In this document: in pieces, positions 42,379-50,800 of the stretch
Layout of the letters: the number at the start of each line of letters is the position of its first letter
Position numbering within the stretch: the stretch's first letter is position 1
NCBI RefSeq assembly: GCF_014650335.1
Contig: NZ_BMUT01000016.1
Span: 1 to 64,000, forward strand
Direction of reading: 5' to 3'
Length of the DNA: 64,000 nucleotides
DNA from: Streptomyces hiroshimensis
GTDB lineage: Bacteria; Actinomycetota; Actinomycetes; Streptomycetales; Streptomycetaceae
Translations under genes and position numbers: made by a program
The notes under the pieces: model-generated
What the model saw: only the letters and a program-made list of their open reading frames with translations
What the model was told of the DNA's origin: nothing
Database searches by the model: none

Positions 42379-42888
42379 CTACGCCACAGGGCCCGCCGCC
42401 TGGGGGCCCGGCTGGGGCGACGGGGGCGCCGAGGACGCGGGCGGCTGGGTGACGGGCGGCTGCGGCGTGGGGGTGGTCGACTGGGGCGCCGGCTGGGTGG
42501 GGGCGGGCGGGCGCCCGGGCGCGGGAACCGCGCCGGCCCCGCCGCCCGGCTGCTTCGGCTTCTTGCCCGGCTTGCCTGCGTGGGCGTCCGGCGAAGCCCC
42601 GGCCGGCGTGCCCGAGGGCGTCGCCGACGCGGACGGCGACGCGGCGCCCTTCGCCGACGGGCTGCCGCTCGCGCCCCGTGCCGAGCGCGCGTCCGCCTGT
42701 CCCGGCCGCCCGCCCGGAAGCCGCACCCCGCCGTCCGGCTCCGGCCCCGCCTCGCGCTGCTTGCCCGCACCCGGCGACGGAGCGGGCCGCTCCGGGTCGC
42801 TCACGCTCATGCACCCCCCGAGGGCCAGGGCCGCGACGGCGACGGCCGCGATCCGGGTGACGGCTGCGCGGGGTGAGGTGGGGGGCAT
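42379..42888 (-). CDS. Proline-rich lipoprotein
   Basis: The 169-residue protein from ATG 42888 has a lipoprotein signal, RAAVTRIAAVAVAALALGGC, with the lipobox LGGC. The rest is Pro/Ser/Ala/Gly-rich without a recognisable domain (for example PAPGRPPAPTQPAPQ). It should be anchored on the outer face of the membrane and extend into the cell wall. GAAGG is nine bases upstream; an in-frame ATG 42924 is an alternative. The function is unknown. Confidence 0.7.
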   Translation of the reverse strand: MPPTSPRAAVTRIAAVAVAALALGGCMSVSDPERPAPSPGAGKQREAGPEPDGGVRLPGGRPGQADARSARGASGSPSAKGAASPSASATPSGTPAGASPDAHAGKPGKKPKQPGGGAGAVPAPGRPPAPTQPAPQSTTPTPQPPVTQPPASSAPPSPQPGPQAAGPVA

Positions 42889-43019
42889 CGGGGACCGCCT
42901 TCGGGCTACGGCTACGGGTCGCATCGGCGACGCGTACAGACCGCATCGGCAACGCATGGGACAGGCGCCCTGCCCAACTGAGACCGCCCCGCCCAGGACA
43001 CGCGCGGCACGCGGTCACC

Positions 43020-43123
43020 TGACCGGCTCTTTACCCGCGTAGCCGCGGCCGGCCTTTACCCGCGGCCGGCCTTCACCCGTAACCGCTCTTTCCCCGTGAC
43101 CGGTCCCTACCCGTAGCCGAGCG
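43020..43123. repeat. Degenerate TTACCCGYRGCCG repeats at the end of the zincin gene
   Basis: Five related units (cores TTTACCCGCGTAGCCG, TTTACCCGCGGCCG, TTCACCCGTAACCG, TTTCCCCGTGACCG and CCTACCCGTAGCCG) lie between 43030 and 43120. The last contains the minus-strand stop codon of the zincin gene (43107-43109). Confidence 0.7.
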
Positions 43124-43466
43124 CGTGCAGCCGCTCGTCGTCGATGCCGAAGTGGTGGGCCACCTCGTGAACGACCGTCACCTCGGTCTCCTCCACCACT
43201 TCCTCCCGGGAGGAGCACAGCCGCAGCGTCGGCCCGCGGTAGATGGTGATCCGGTCCGGCAGGACGCCCGCGTACCACTCGCCGCGCTCGGTCAGCGGCG
43301 TCCCCTCGTAGAGGCCGAGCAGCTCCGGGTCCTCCGCCGGGGGCTCGTCCTCGACGAACACCGCGACGTTGTCCATCAGCCGCGTCAGCTCCGGCGGGAT
43401 CCGGTCCAGGGCCTCGGCGACCAGTTCCTCGAACTCCTCGCGCGTCATCTCCAGCACGCTCGCCAT
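43107..43466 (-). CDS. Zincin-like metallopeptidase
   Basis: The 119-residue protein belongs to the small bacterial metallopeptidase family with the motif HEVAHHFGIDDERL (HExxHxxxxxD) at about residues 100-113. DRITIYRGPTLRLC and VPPEL-type N-terminal helices are also typical. It is cytoplasmic by absence of a signal. Physiological substrates are unknown. ATG 43448 (MTREEFEELV) is an alternative start six residues into the listed protein. Confidence 0.9.
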   Translation of the reverse strand: MASVLEMTREEFEELVAEALDRIPPELTRLMDNVAVFVEDEPPAEDPELLGLYEGTPLTERGEWYAGVLPDRITIYRGPTLRLCSSREEVVEETEVTVVHEVAHHFGIDDERLHALGYG

Positions 43467-43562
43467 TGTCCGGCACGTCCCTCCGTACGGCCCCTGCGCC
43501 GCCCCTGCGCGCCCCGTCGCGCCGCGCCCGCACCCCCGTCGCGCCGCCCCCGGGAAACCGTT

Positions 43563-43592
43563 TTGGCGTTACCTCCCTCCATCCCATATGCT
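43563..43592 (+). promoter_or_regulatory. Promoter of the tRNA-Glu/Asp/Phe cluster
   Basis: TTGGCG (43563-43568) and TATGCT (43587-43592) are spaced by 18 bp, about 45 bases before tRNA-Glu. No protein start follows, so this fits a tRNA operon promoter. Confidence 0.65.
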
Positions 43593-43636
43593 TCTCACGT
43601 CCCCGAGGCGCTGCGAAGCGCCCAGGTGGGCCATCA

Positions 43637-43709
43637 GCCCTCATCGTCTAGTGGCCCAGGACGCCGCCCTTTCAAGGCGGTAGCACGGGTTCGAATCCCG
43701 TTGGGGGCA
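43637..43709 (+). tRNA. tRNA-Glu (anticodon UUC)
   Basis: The 73-base cloverleaf has acceptor GCCCTCA paired with TGGGGGC, anticodon stem GCCGC/GCGG around CCTTTCAA with TTC, and T-loop GGTTCGAATCC. CCA is not encoded. It is the first gene of a three-tRNA cluster. Confidence 0.97.
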
Positions 43710-43748
43710 CGCTGTACCGTGTGCGAGACTAGTGCTCGCACATAGCAA

Positions 43749-43823
43749 GGTCCTGTGGAGCAGTTTGGAGTGCTCGCCACCCTGTCAAGGTGGAGGCCGC
43801 GGGTTCAAATCCCGTCAGGACCG
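43749..43823 (+). tRNA. tRNA-Asp (anticodon GUC), copy 1
   Basis: The 75-base tRNA has acceptor GGTCCTG/CAGGACC, anticodon stem CCACC/GGTGG around CTGTCAA with GTC, and T-loop GGTTCAAATCC. It is identical to the copy at 48174-48248. Confidence 0.97.
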
Positions 43824-43847
43824 CTGCAAGCATTTCGGTGCTTGCGT

Positions 43848-43921
43848 GGCTGGGTAGCTCAGTTGGTACGAGCGTCCGCCTGAAAAGCGGAAGGTCGCCG
43901 GTTCGACCCCGGCCCCAGCCA
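43848..43921 (+). tRNA. tRNA-Phe (anticodon GAA)
   Basis: The 74-base tRNA has acceptor GGCTGGG/CCCAGCC, anticodon stem TCCGC/GCGGA around CTGAAAA with GAA, and T-loop GGTTCGACCCC. It is the last gene before a terminator. Confidence 0.97.
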
Positions 43922-43924
43922 CAG

Positions 43925-43954
43925 TGAGCCCCTCGTCTTCGGACGGGGGGCTCA
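43925..43954 (+). terminator. Terminator of the tRNA cluster
   Basis: TGAGCCCCTCGTC (43925-43937) pairs with GACGGGGGGCTCA (43942-43954), one T-G wobble, around a TTCG tetraloop. Confidence 0.85.
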
Positions 43955-44080
43955 GTGCTTTCCGGCGCGCGGATGCGCTCCGGGCCGCCCGCAAAGGCTC
44001 CGGAGCCGCCCGCCAAGGCGCCACCCCGCCCCTAAATGGGTTCGCCGCTTCCCGGCGGCTGGTGCGATCCTGGACTTCGT

Positions 44081-47000
44081 ATGTCTACGCAGCCTGCCGC
44101 CCCCGCCGCATTCGCCGACCTCGCCGCCCGCCTGCCCGAGCTGACACTGCGCGATGCGCAGCGCCTGGGGCGGCGGCTCGACGGGGCCCGCCGCATCCGC
44201 AAGCCCGAGGCCCGTTCGGCCGTCCTGGCCGAGATCACGACCGAGGTCGACGCCGCCGAGCTGCGCGTCGAGAGCCGGCGTGCCGCCGTGCCGGCCGTCA
44301 CCTATCCCGAGCAGCTCCCCGTCAGCCAGAAGAAGGACGAGATCCTGGCGGCGATCCGCGACCACCAGGTCGTGATCGTCGCGGGCGAGACCGGCTCCGG
44401 CAAGACCACCCAGATCCCCAAGATCTGCATGGAGCTCGGCCGTGGCGTCCGGGGCCTGATCGGGCACACCCAGCCCCGCCGGCTCGCCGCCCGCACGGTC
44501 GCGGAGCGCGTCGCGGAGGAGCTGCGCACTCCGCTGGGCGAGGCGGTCGGCTGGAAGGTCCGCTTCACCGACCAGGTCGGCGAGGACACGCTGGTCAAGC
44601 TGATGACGGACGGCATCCTGCTGGCCGAGATCCAGACGGACCGCGAGCTGCGCCAGTACGACACGATCATCATCGACGAGGCGCACGAGCGCAGTCTCAA
44701 TATCGACTTCATCCTGGGCTATCTCGCCCAGCTGCTGCCGCGCCGCCCCGACCTCAAGGTCGTCATCACCTCGGCCACGATCGACCCCGAGCGTTTCTCG
44801 CGCCATTTCGGCGACGCGCCGATCATCGAGGTCAGCGGGCGCACGTATCCGGTGGAGGTGCGGTACCGGCCGCTGCTGGAAGAGAATTCCGGCGATTCCG
44901 ACCGCGATCAGATCACGGCGATCTGTGATGCGGTGGAGGAGCTGCAGCGCGAGGGCGACGGCGACATATTGGTCTTCCTCTCCGGCGAGCGGGAGATCCG
45001 CGACACCGCGGACGCGCTGGAGAAGAAAAAGCTCCGGTTCACGGAGATCCTGCCGCTGTACGCCCGCCTCTCGCACGCCGAGCAGCACCGCGTCTTCCAG
45101 CGCCATACGGGCCGCCGGATCGTGCTCGCGACGAACGTCGCGGAGACGTCCCTGACGGTGCCGGGCATCCGCTATGTGATCGACCCCGGTTTCGCCCGGA
45201 TCTCGCGCTACAGCCACCGCACCAAGGTCCAGCGGCTGCCGATCGAGGCGGTCTCCCAGGCCAGTGCGAACCAGCGCAAGGGCCGCTGCGGCCGTACGTC
45301 GGACGGCATCTGCATCCGGCTGTACTCGGAGGACGATTTCCTCGCCCGCCCGGAGTTCACGGACGCGGAGATCCTCCGTACGAACCTCGCCTCCGTCATC
45401 CTGCAGATGACCGCGGCCGGGCTCGGTGACATCGAGAAGTTCCCGTTCATCGACCCGCCGGACCGGCGCAACATCAAGGACGGCGTCGACCTGCTGGTCG
45501 AGCTGGGGGCGCTGGATCCGGCGCAGAAGGATCCGAAGAAACGGCTCACGCAGTCGGGGCGGAAGCTGGCGCAGCTTCCTGTGGACCCGCGGCTGGCCCG
45601 TATGGTCCTGGAGGCCGACCGCAACGGCTGTGTCCGCGAGGTCATGGTGATCGCGGCCGCGCTGTCCATCCAGGATCCGCGCGAGCGCCCGTCGGAGAAG
45701 CAGGCGCAGGCCGATCAGCAGCACGCCCGCTTCAAGGACGAGACGAGCGACTTCCTCGCCTTCCTGAATCTGTGGCGCTATGTGCGCGAGCAGCAGAAGG
45801 CACTGTCGTCGTCGGCGTTCCGGCGCATGTGCAAGTCGGAGTTCCTGAACTATCTGCGGATACGCGAGTGGCAGGACATCTACTCGCAGCTGCGGACGGT
45901 CGCCAAGCAGATGGGCGTCCACCTGGCGGAGGAGGACGCGGCCCCGGACCGTATCCACCAGTCGCTGCTGGCCGGCCTGCTCTCGCACATCGGCCTCAAG
46001 GACACCGAGAAGAACGAATACCTGGGTGCCCGCAGCGCGAAGTTCGCGGTGTTCCCGGGCTCGGCGCTGTTCCGCAAGCAGCCGCGCTGGGTGATGTCGG
46101 CCGAGCTGGTGGAGACCTCGCGGCTGTGGGCGCGGGTCAATGCCAAGGTCGAGCCGGAGTGGATCGAGCCGCTCGCCCAGCACCTGGTGAAGCGCAATTA
46201 CAGCGAGCCGCACTGGGAGCAGAAGCAGGCGGCCGTCATGGCATACGAGCGGGTGACGCTGTACGGCGTGCCGATCGTCGCCCAGCGGAAGGTCAATTAC
46301 GGGCGCATCGACCCCGAGACCAGCCGTGAGCTGTTCATCCGCAACGCCCTGGTCGAGGGCGACTGGCGGACGCACCATCAGTTCTTCCAGGACAACCGCA
46401 AGCTGCTCGGCGAGGTCGAGGAGCTGGAGCACCGCGCCCGCCGCCGGGACATCCTGGTGGACGACGAGACGCTCTTCGACTTCTACGACCAGCGGCTGCC
46501 CGAACACATCGTCTCGGGTGCGCACTTCGACTCGTGGTGGAAGCACAAGCGGCGCGACGAGCCGGAGTTGCTGAACTTCGAGCAGTCGATGCTCATCAAC
46601 GAGAACGCCGAGGCCGTCACCAAGGACGACTATCCGGATTCCTGGCGGCAGGGCCGGCTGAAGTTCAAGGTGACGTACCAGTTCGAGCCGGGGGCGGATG
46701 CGGACGGCGTGACCGTCCACATTCCGCTGCAGGTGCTGAACCAGGTCTCGGCCGAGGGCTTCGACTGGCAGATCCCGGGGCTGCGCGAGCACCTGGTGAC
46801 GGAGCTGATCCGTTCGCTGCCCAAGCCGATCCGCAGGAATTACGTACCGGCGCCGAATTTCGCCAAGGCCTTCCTGGACCGTGCGGTCCCCCTGCAGGAG
46901 GCGCTGCCGGTCACGCTGGCGCGCGAGCTGCACCGGATGACGGCGGTCCGGCTGGATCCGGAGGACTTCGACCTGGGCAAGGTCCCCGACCACCTGAAGA

Positions 47001-48037
47001 TCACTTTCCGGGTCGTCGACGAGCGGCGCCGCAAGATCGCCGAGGACAAGGACCTGGAGGCGCTGCGGCTGCGGCTCAAGCCGAAGACGCAGGCGGCGAT
47101 CTCCAAGGCCTTCGAGCAGGCCTCAGGGGCCGCCAAGGCCGGCGGCACCGGCGGCGGCGCCCCGGAGCAGCGCTCGGGGCTCACGTCCTGGACGGTGGGC
47201 ACCCTGCCGCGCACCTTCGAGACGCGGCGGGCCGGCCAGCCGGTCAAGGCGTACCCGGCGCTGGTGGACGAGGGCGCCTCGGTCGCGGTGCGGCTCTTCG
47301 ACACCGAGCAGGAGCAGCGCGAGGCCATGTGGCGGGGCACCCGCCGGCTGATCCTGCTGAACCTGCCGTCCAACCCCGCGAAATTCGCTCAGGACAAGCT
47401 CGGCAACCAGCAGAAGCTCGCTCTGTCCCGCAATCCGCACGGCTCCGTCCAGGCGCTCTTCGAGGACTGCGTCTCGGGCGCGGCCGACAAGCTGATGGCG
47501 GCGCACGGCGGACCCGTCTGGGACGAAGAATCCTTCCGCAAGCTCTTCGACGCGGTACGGGCGGACATCGTGGACGCCACGCTGGACGCCATCCGCAGGG
47601 TGCAGGAGGTGCTGGCCGCCTGGCAGGCGTGCGAGCGCCGGCTGAAGGCCACCACGAGCCTGTCGCTGATGTCCTCCCTGTCGGACGTCAAGGAGCAGCT
47701 GGCGGGGCTCATCAAGCCCGGCTTCGTGACCGCCCACGGCGTGCGCAGGCTGCCGGACCTGCTGCGTTATCTGGTGGCGGTCGACCGCCGGCTCACCCAG
47801 CTGCCCTCCAACGCCGACCGGGACCGCGCCCGGATGGCGAAGGTGAAGGAGATGCAGGACGAGTACGCGTGGCTGCTGGAGCAGTTCCCCAAGGGGCGCC
47901 CGGTGCCCCAGGAGGCACTCGACATCCGCTGGATGATCGAGGAGCTCCGCGTGAGCTACTTCGCCCACGCCCTGGGGACGGCGCACCCGGTCTCGGACAA
48001 GCGGATCGTGAAGGCCATCGATCAGCTGGCGCCCTAG
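44081..48037 (+). CDS. hrpA: ATP-dependent RNA helicase HrpA
   Basis: The 1318-residue DEAH-box helicase has Walker A GETGSGKTTQIPK, the Ia block HTQPRRLAARTVAERVAEE, DEAH box IIIDEAHERSLNIDFILGYL, motif III SATIDPERF and motif VI QRKGRCGRTSDGICIRLY. Helicase-associated and OB-fold domains follow (about 440-640). The long C-terminal DUF3418-type region (about 690-1310) is the HrpA hallmark. E. coli HrpA resolves stalled ribosomes and processes mRNA; the Streptomyces role is presumably similar. The start ATG 44081 is the first in-frame ATG fitting the family. The gene is flanked by two identical tRNA-Asp genes. Confidence 0.95.
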   Translation: MSTQPAAPAAFADLAARLPELTLRDAQRLGRRLDGARRIRKPEARSAVLAEITTEVDAAELRVESRRAAVPAVTYPEQLPVSQKKDEILAAIRDHQVVIVAGETGSGKTTQIPKICMELGRGVRGLIGHTQPRRLAARTVAERVAEELRTPLGEAVGWKVRFTDQVGEDTLVKLMTDGILLAEIQTDRELRQYDTIIIDEAHERSLNIDFILGYLAQLLPRRPDLKVVITSATIDPERFSRHFGDAPIIEVSGRTYPVEVRYRPLLEENSGDSDRDQITAICDAVEELQREGDGDILVFLSGEREIRDTADALEKKKLRFTEILPLYARLSHAEQHRVFQRHTGRRIVLATNVAETSLTVPGIRYVIDPGFARISRYSHRTKVQRLPIEAVSQASANQRKGRCGRTSDGICIRLYSEDDFLARPEFTDAEILRTNLASVILQMTAAGLGDIEKFPFIDPPDRRNIKDGVDLLVELGALDPAQKDPKKRLTQSGRKLAQLPVDPRLARMVLEADRNGCVREVMVIAAALSIQDPRERPSEKQAQADQQHARFKDETSDFLAFLNLWRYVREQQKALSSSAFRRMCKSEFLNYLRIREWQDIYSQLRTVAKQMGVHLAEEDAAPDRIHQSLLAGLLSHIGLKDTEKNEYLGARSAKFAVFPGSALFRKQPRWVMSAELVETSRLWARVNAKVEPEWIEPLAQHLVKRNYSEPHWEQKQAAVMAYERVTLYGVPIVAQRKVNYGRIDPETSRELFIRNALVEGDWRTHHQFFQDNRKLLGEVEELEHRARRRDILVDDETLFDFYDQRLPEHIVSGAHFDSWWKHKRRDEPELLNFEQSMLINENAEAVTKDDYPDSWRQGRLKFKVTYQFEPGADADGVTVHIPLQVLNQVSAEGFDWQIPGLREHLVTELIRSLPKPIRRNYVPAPNFAKAFLDRAVPLQEALPVTLARELHRMTAVRLDPEDFDLGKVPDHLKITFRVVDERRRKIAEDKDLEALRLRLKPKTQAAISKAFEQASGAAKAGGTGGGAPEQRSGLTSWTVGTLPRTFETRRAGQPVKAYPALVDEGASVAVRLFDTEQEQREAMWRGTRRLILLNLPSNPAKFAQDKLGNQQKLALSRNPHGSVQALFEDCVSGAADKLMAAHGGPVWDEESFRKLFDAVRADIVDATLDAIRRVQEVLAAWQACERRLKATTSLSLMSSLSDVKEQLAGLIKPGFVTAHGVRRLPDLLRYLVAVDRRLTQLPSNADRDRARMAKVKEMQDEYAWLLEQFPKGRPVPQEALDIRWMIEELRVSYFAHALGTAHPVSDKRIVKAIDQLAP

Positions 48038-48131
48038 GGGGCGCAGGGGTGCGGGCGGCCCGGCCCGCGGTGCGGGACCCGTTCGGGGGCCGCATCCGTG
48101 ATCGGGTTCGACCGCACCCCCTGACCTGCTG

Positions 48132-48137
48132 TAGAGT
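48132..48137 (+). promoter_or_regulatory. -10 box upstream of the second tRNA-Asp
   Basis: TAGAGT at 48132-48137, with TTCGAC at 48107-48112 as a weak -35 (19-bp spacing), lies 37 bases before tRNA-Asp copy 2. Confidence 0.5.
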
Positions 48138-48173
48138 CTCACTCGCAAGCCCGCCGGAGCGGGAAGCAAGCAA

Positions 48174-48248
48174 GGTCCTGTGGAGCAGTTTGGAGTGCTC
48201 GCCACCCTGTCAAGGTGGAGGCCGCGGGTTCAAATCCCGTCAGGACCG
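48174..48248 (+). tRNA. tRNA-Asp (anticodon GUC), copy 2
   Basis: It is identical over 75 bases to 43749-43823 (acceptor GGTCCTG/CAGGACC, anticodon GTC, T-loop GGTTCAAATCC). Confidence 0.97.
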
Positions 48249-48256
48249 CATCGATT

Positions 48257-48289
48257 GAAGGCCCGGATCCCCCAGGGATCCGGGCCTTC
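48257..48289 (+). terminator. Terminator of the second tRNA-Asp
   Basis: GAAGGCCCGGATCCC (48257-48271) pairs perfectly with 48275-48289 around a CCA loop. Confidence 0.85.
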
Positions 48290-48352
48290 TCGCATCCGAC
48301 CTTGACTGGGACACGTGCCAGGGGTACCCAGAGGGTGGAGGTGCTGCGCTCC

Positions 48353-48583
48353 ATGACGACAACCACCACCCGGGCACGGGCCCAGCGGACCGAGAGCATC
48401 AGGCACGAGACCAGGGCGCTGCTGCGCGCCCATCTGTCCGCCGCCTCGGGCGCCTCGGGATATCGCCATCTGACCCGCCACTGCGCCGTGTGCCACCGGC
48501 TGCTGCGGCTCGCCCAGGAGGCTGCGGCGGGGCCGGTGCCGGAGCCGGAGGGCGCCGGGGAGGCCGGGGCGGCTTCCGGGTGA
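48353..48583 (+). CDS. Small DUF6274-like protein
   Basis: The 76-residue protein from ATG 48353 has the segment RHETRALLRAHLSAASGASGYRHLTRHCAVCHRLLRLA, with a His plus CxxC arrangement that could bind zinc; I recall this as the DUF6274 family of Streptomyces. A GTG at 48335 is in frame and also possible. The C-terminus is Gly/Ala/Glu-rich. The function is unknown. Confidence 0.65.
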   Translation: MTTTTTRARAQRTESIRHETRALLRAHLSAASGASGYRHLTRHCAVCHRLLRLAQEAAAGPVPEPEGAGEAGAASG

Positions 48584-48884
48584 CCAACGGCGCCTGATCG
48601 GGCGGCAGTCGGCCACAGGGCGGATGCATGCGGAACGCACCGGGCTCTTTACCGCAGCGGCACGGTGAGTGACAAGCACGTCGCACTGTGATGGGAGTCA
48701 CCGAAAGAGTTTCCCGACTGAGGGAACTTACCCCTGTCCTACAACGGGTCAATTTAATATGTGCAATTGCACTCCACCCGAAAGGGTGGGCCCGGAGGTC
48801 CGTACGGGTGTGTCGCCGGCGCCCGCTGCCCAGAGTCGGGCACGGCCGCCGGGGGCCGCTCAAGGGGCGCCCGGGCAATAAAAA
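48584..48884. other. Intergenic region downstream of the DUF6274-like gene
   Basis: These 301 bp contain no supported gene. The part 48690-48790 is relatively AT-rich (for example GGGTCAATTTAATATGTGC near 48745), so it may hold a promoter. The bldC terminator follows. Confidence 0.4.
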
Positions 48885-48918
48885 GATCGCGCTGGACCCG
48901 GCGGAGTCCAGCGCGATC
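48885..48918 (-). terminator. Intrinsic terminator downstream of bldC
   Basis: On the minus strand a 13-bp perfect stem (GATCGCGCTGGAC at 48918-48906 position with its complement 48897-48885) is followed by TTTTTATTG, a true U-tract terminator. It lies about 140 bp after the bldC stop codon. Confidence 0.85.
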
Positions 48919-49056
48919 GACGACTCGCCCAAGTCGGTGGGCTTCGGACCTGTTGGGGCAGGTGCCGGTCGCTTGTAGCCAGATGGTGCTTCAGATGGAG
49001 CTAGCTGGGCGCAGGCCGGGTTGGGGGCCCCGGAAAACGCCCGGTGATGCGGTTGT

Positions 49057-49263
49057 TCAGGCCTCGCTGCGCTGCTGCGGAATGCCCGCCAGCAGGGCGC
49101 GGACCTCCGCTTCGCGGTAACGGCGGTGTCCTCCGAGCGTGCGGATGGACGTGAGCTTGCCAGCCTTGGCCCAACGGGTGACCGTCTTCGGGTCCACGCG
49201 GAACATCGTGGCAACCTCAGCCGGGGTCAGCAGCGGCTCGGCATCAGGGGTGCGAGCGGTCAT
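49057..49263 (-). CDS. bldC: Developmental regulator BldC
   Basis: The 68-residue MerR-like winged-helix protein (LLTPAEVATMFRVDPKTVTRWAKAGKLTSIRTLGGHRRYREAEVRALLAG) matches BldC in length and sequence as I recall. BldC binds head-to-tail on repeated sites and holds back sporulation, extending vegetative growth. It lacks the dimerisation helix of true MerR proteins. The ATG is preceded by GAGGAGG, a strong ribosome-binding site. It is monocistronic, with its own terminator downstream. Confidence 0.97.
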   Translation of the reverse strand: MTARTPDAEPLLTPAEVATMFRVDPKTVTRWAKAGKLTSIRTLGGHRRYREAEVRALLAGIPQQRSEA

Positions 49264-49731
49264 GAGCGGCCTCCTCGGGAGAACCTGACGTGGAGTCGGT
49301 TCTTTCCTCTAAATTCTGCACCTTGACCCGCGTTGCCCGAAATGGCGGACGCGGGCCGAGTCGGTTATAGGACGAACGGCTTGTCCTCGGCACTACAACT
49401 ACACCATCTGTCCAGCCACGTCGGCCAAACCGATGGAATTGCCCTCTCAGGTGTTCAACCTCGACGGAAGCCGATGGACCATGCCATAGCGGACAGTCAC
49501 GCCACCGTGACGATCAGTCACAGCGGGATCAGGGGTCACCAGACCCGCCAAGGAGTGCAATACCGATCAATCCGCCCGTAGTTGGACGGAAGGAGCCCTT
49601 CCCGGACTCCTTGTCCTATTTTGCCACGTGGATGGGCGATGGGCGCAAGACCTGACGAAAGTGCGTTAGGTCACGGTTGCCGCAATGGCCCGGATCAGGA
49701 CCTAGGTCCCGGGACTTCTCGCATCAAGACT
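49264..49731. other. bldC upstream region
   Basis: The 468 bp between bldC and the convergent end of the next minus-strand gene contain no supported protein gene. The region includes the bldC leader and promoter (not resolved by eye) and relatively AT-rich stretches at 49290-49330 and 49600-49630. Confidence 0.4.
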
Positions 49732-50598
49732 TCAATTGGCGTACTGCCGGTTGCGTACGGCACTCCAGCGCTCCGTCAAGCGCTCGTACGCCCTCCCCGC
49801 GCGCACTCCATCCCCCGCGCGCAACGCCGCGAGCCCCTCCGCCGTGTCCCCGGCGGAATGATCCTCGGCGAGCTGCGCCTCGGGCACCATATGCACCAGA
49901 CCGCCGTAGTCCAGCTCCACCAGGGAGCGCGGGTGGAATTCCTCCAGCCACCGTCCGACGTCCACCAGGCCGTCGATCAGCGGACCCTCGTCGATGGCGT
50001 CCTTGAGCGTGCGCAGCCCCCGGGCCACCCGCCGCCTGGCCTGCACCATCGGCGTGCGGTAGCGCAGCACGAGCCCGTCCCGGCCGGACTCCCCCTCCTT
50101 GGCGTACTCGCCCTTCTTGCCGTACTCGCGCTCCTCGTCCGAGAAGAGCACGAACCAGCGCAGCGGCACCTGCCAGGTGGCGGTGCGGATCCACGGCCGG
50201 GAGTCGGGGTTGCGCTCCTGCCAGCGCTCGTAGTCGGCCTCCGCCTGCCGGCGCACCACCGGCGGCAGGGCCGCGTCCAGGACCGGCGCGGGCAGGCTCT
50301 CGGACAGCTCCCCCAGCGCCAGCCAGCCGCGCAGTCTGGTCCGCCACGGGCAGATGCACAGCACGCCGTCCTGGACGGTCACGAAGGCGTCGCCGCTCTC
50401 GTGCACGGGCACCGGCACGGGCGGGGTGGGCAGGAGGTCGGCGAGCGAGCGCCGGAGCTCGTCCTGGGCGCACGGGAGCACCTCGCGCCGGGCGTAGCGC
50501 TCCCAGTGCGTGCGCTCCGGCTCCGGGAATGCGCCCAGCGGCTCATAGACCCGCAGGTATGCCGCGTACGGGACAGTCACCGATGAAGCCGAGCCCAC
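49732..50598 (-). CDS. Conserved hypothetical protein
   Basis: The 288-residue soluble protein (GTG 50598, with AGGGGAG five bases upstream) contains WIRTATWQVPLRWFVLFSDEERE in its centre and paired helices RRRVARGLRTLKDAIDEGPLIDGLVDVGRWLEEFHP. From memory it corresponds to the conserved gene between bldC and vdh in S. coelicolor, of unknown function. It is divergent from valine dehydrogenase. A Lys/Glu/Gly insert (EYGKKGEYAKEGESGRDG, about residues 160-178) looks like a recent local duplication. Confidence 0.8.
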   Translation of the reverse strand: MGSASSVTVPYAAYLRVYEPLGAFPEPERTHWERYARREVLPCAQDELRRSLADLLPTPPVPVPVHESGDAFVTVQDGVLCICPWRTRLRGWLALGELSESLPAPVLDAALPPVVRRQAEADYERWQERNPDSRPWIRTATWQVPLRWFVLFSDEEREYGKKGEYAKEGESGRDGLVLRYRTPMVQARRRVARGLRTLKDAIDEGPLIDGLVDVGRWLEEFHPRSLVELDYGGLVHMVPEAQLAEDHSAGDTAEGLAALRAGDGVRAGRAYERLTERWSAVRNRQYAN

Positions 50599-50800
50599 AC
50601 GTGCTCCCCTCAAACCGCAGGACACTCCGGGGAGTTGCCGAACCCTCCCCGTACCGTGCAAATCGTCCCATGGCACCGCTCCCCGGGAGAGTGATCCTCC
50701 GCACGGGACCGGCCCGCCGCACCGACAGGTCTTACCCTCTTGCCAACCGGCCCTCCACCACCCCCGGAGGGCAACCTCCGCGACATATGGAGTCACCACA

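Noticed and set aside
43952..46993. 1013-codon open frame antisense to hrpA
   Set aside because: It is a shadow of hrpA: the hrpA frame carries all helicase motifs, while the antisense translation is Arg/Leu/Asp-rich without any motif, as expected in GC-rich DNA.
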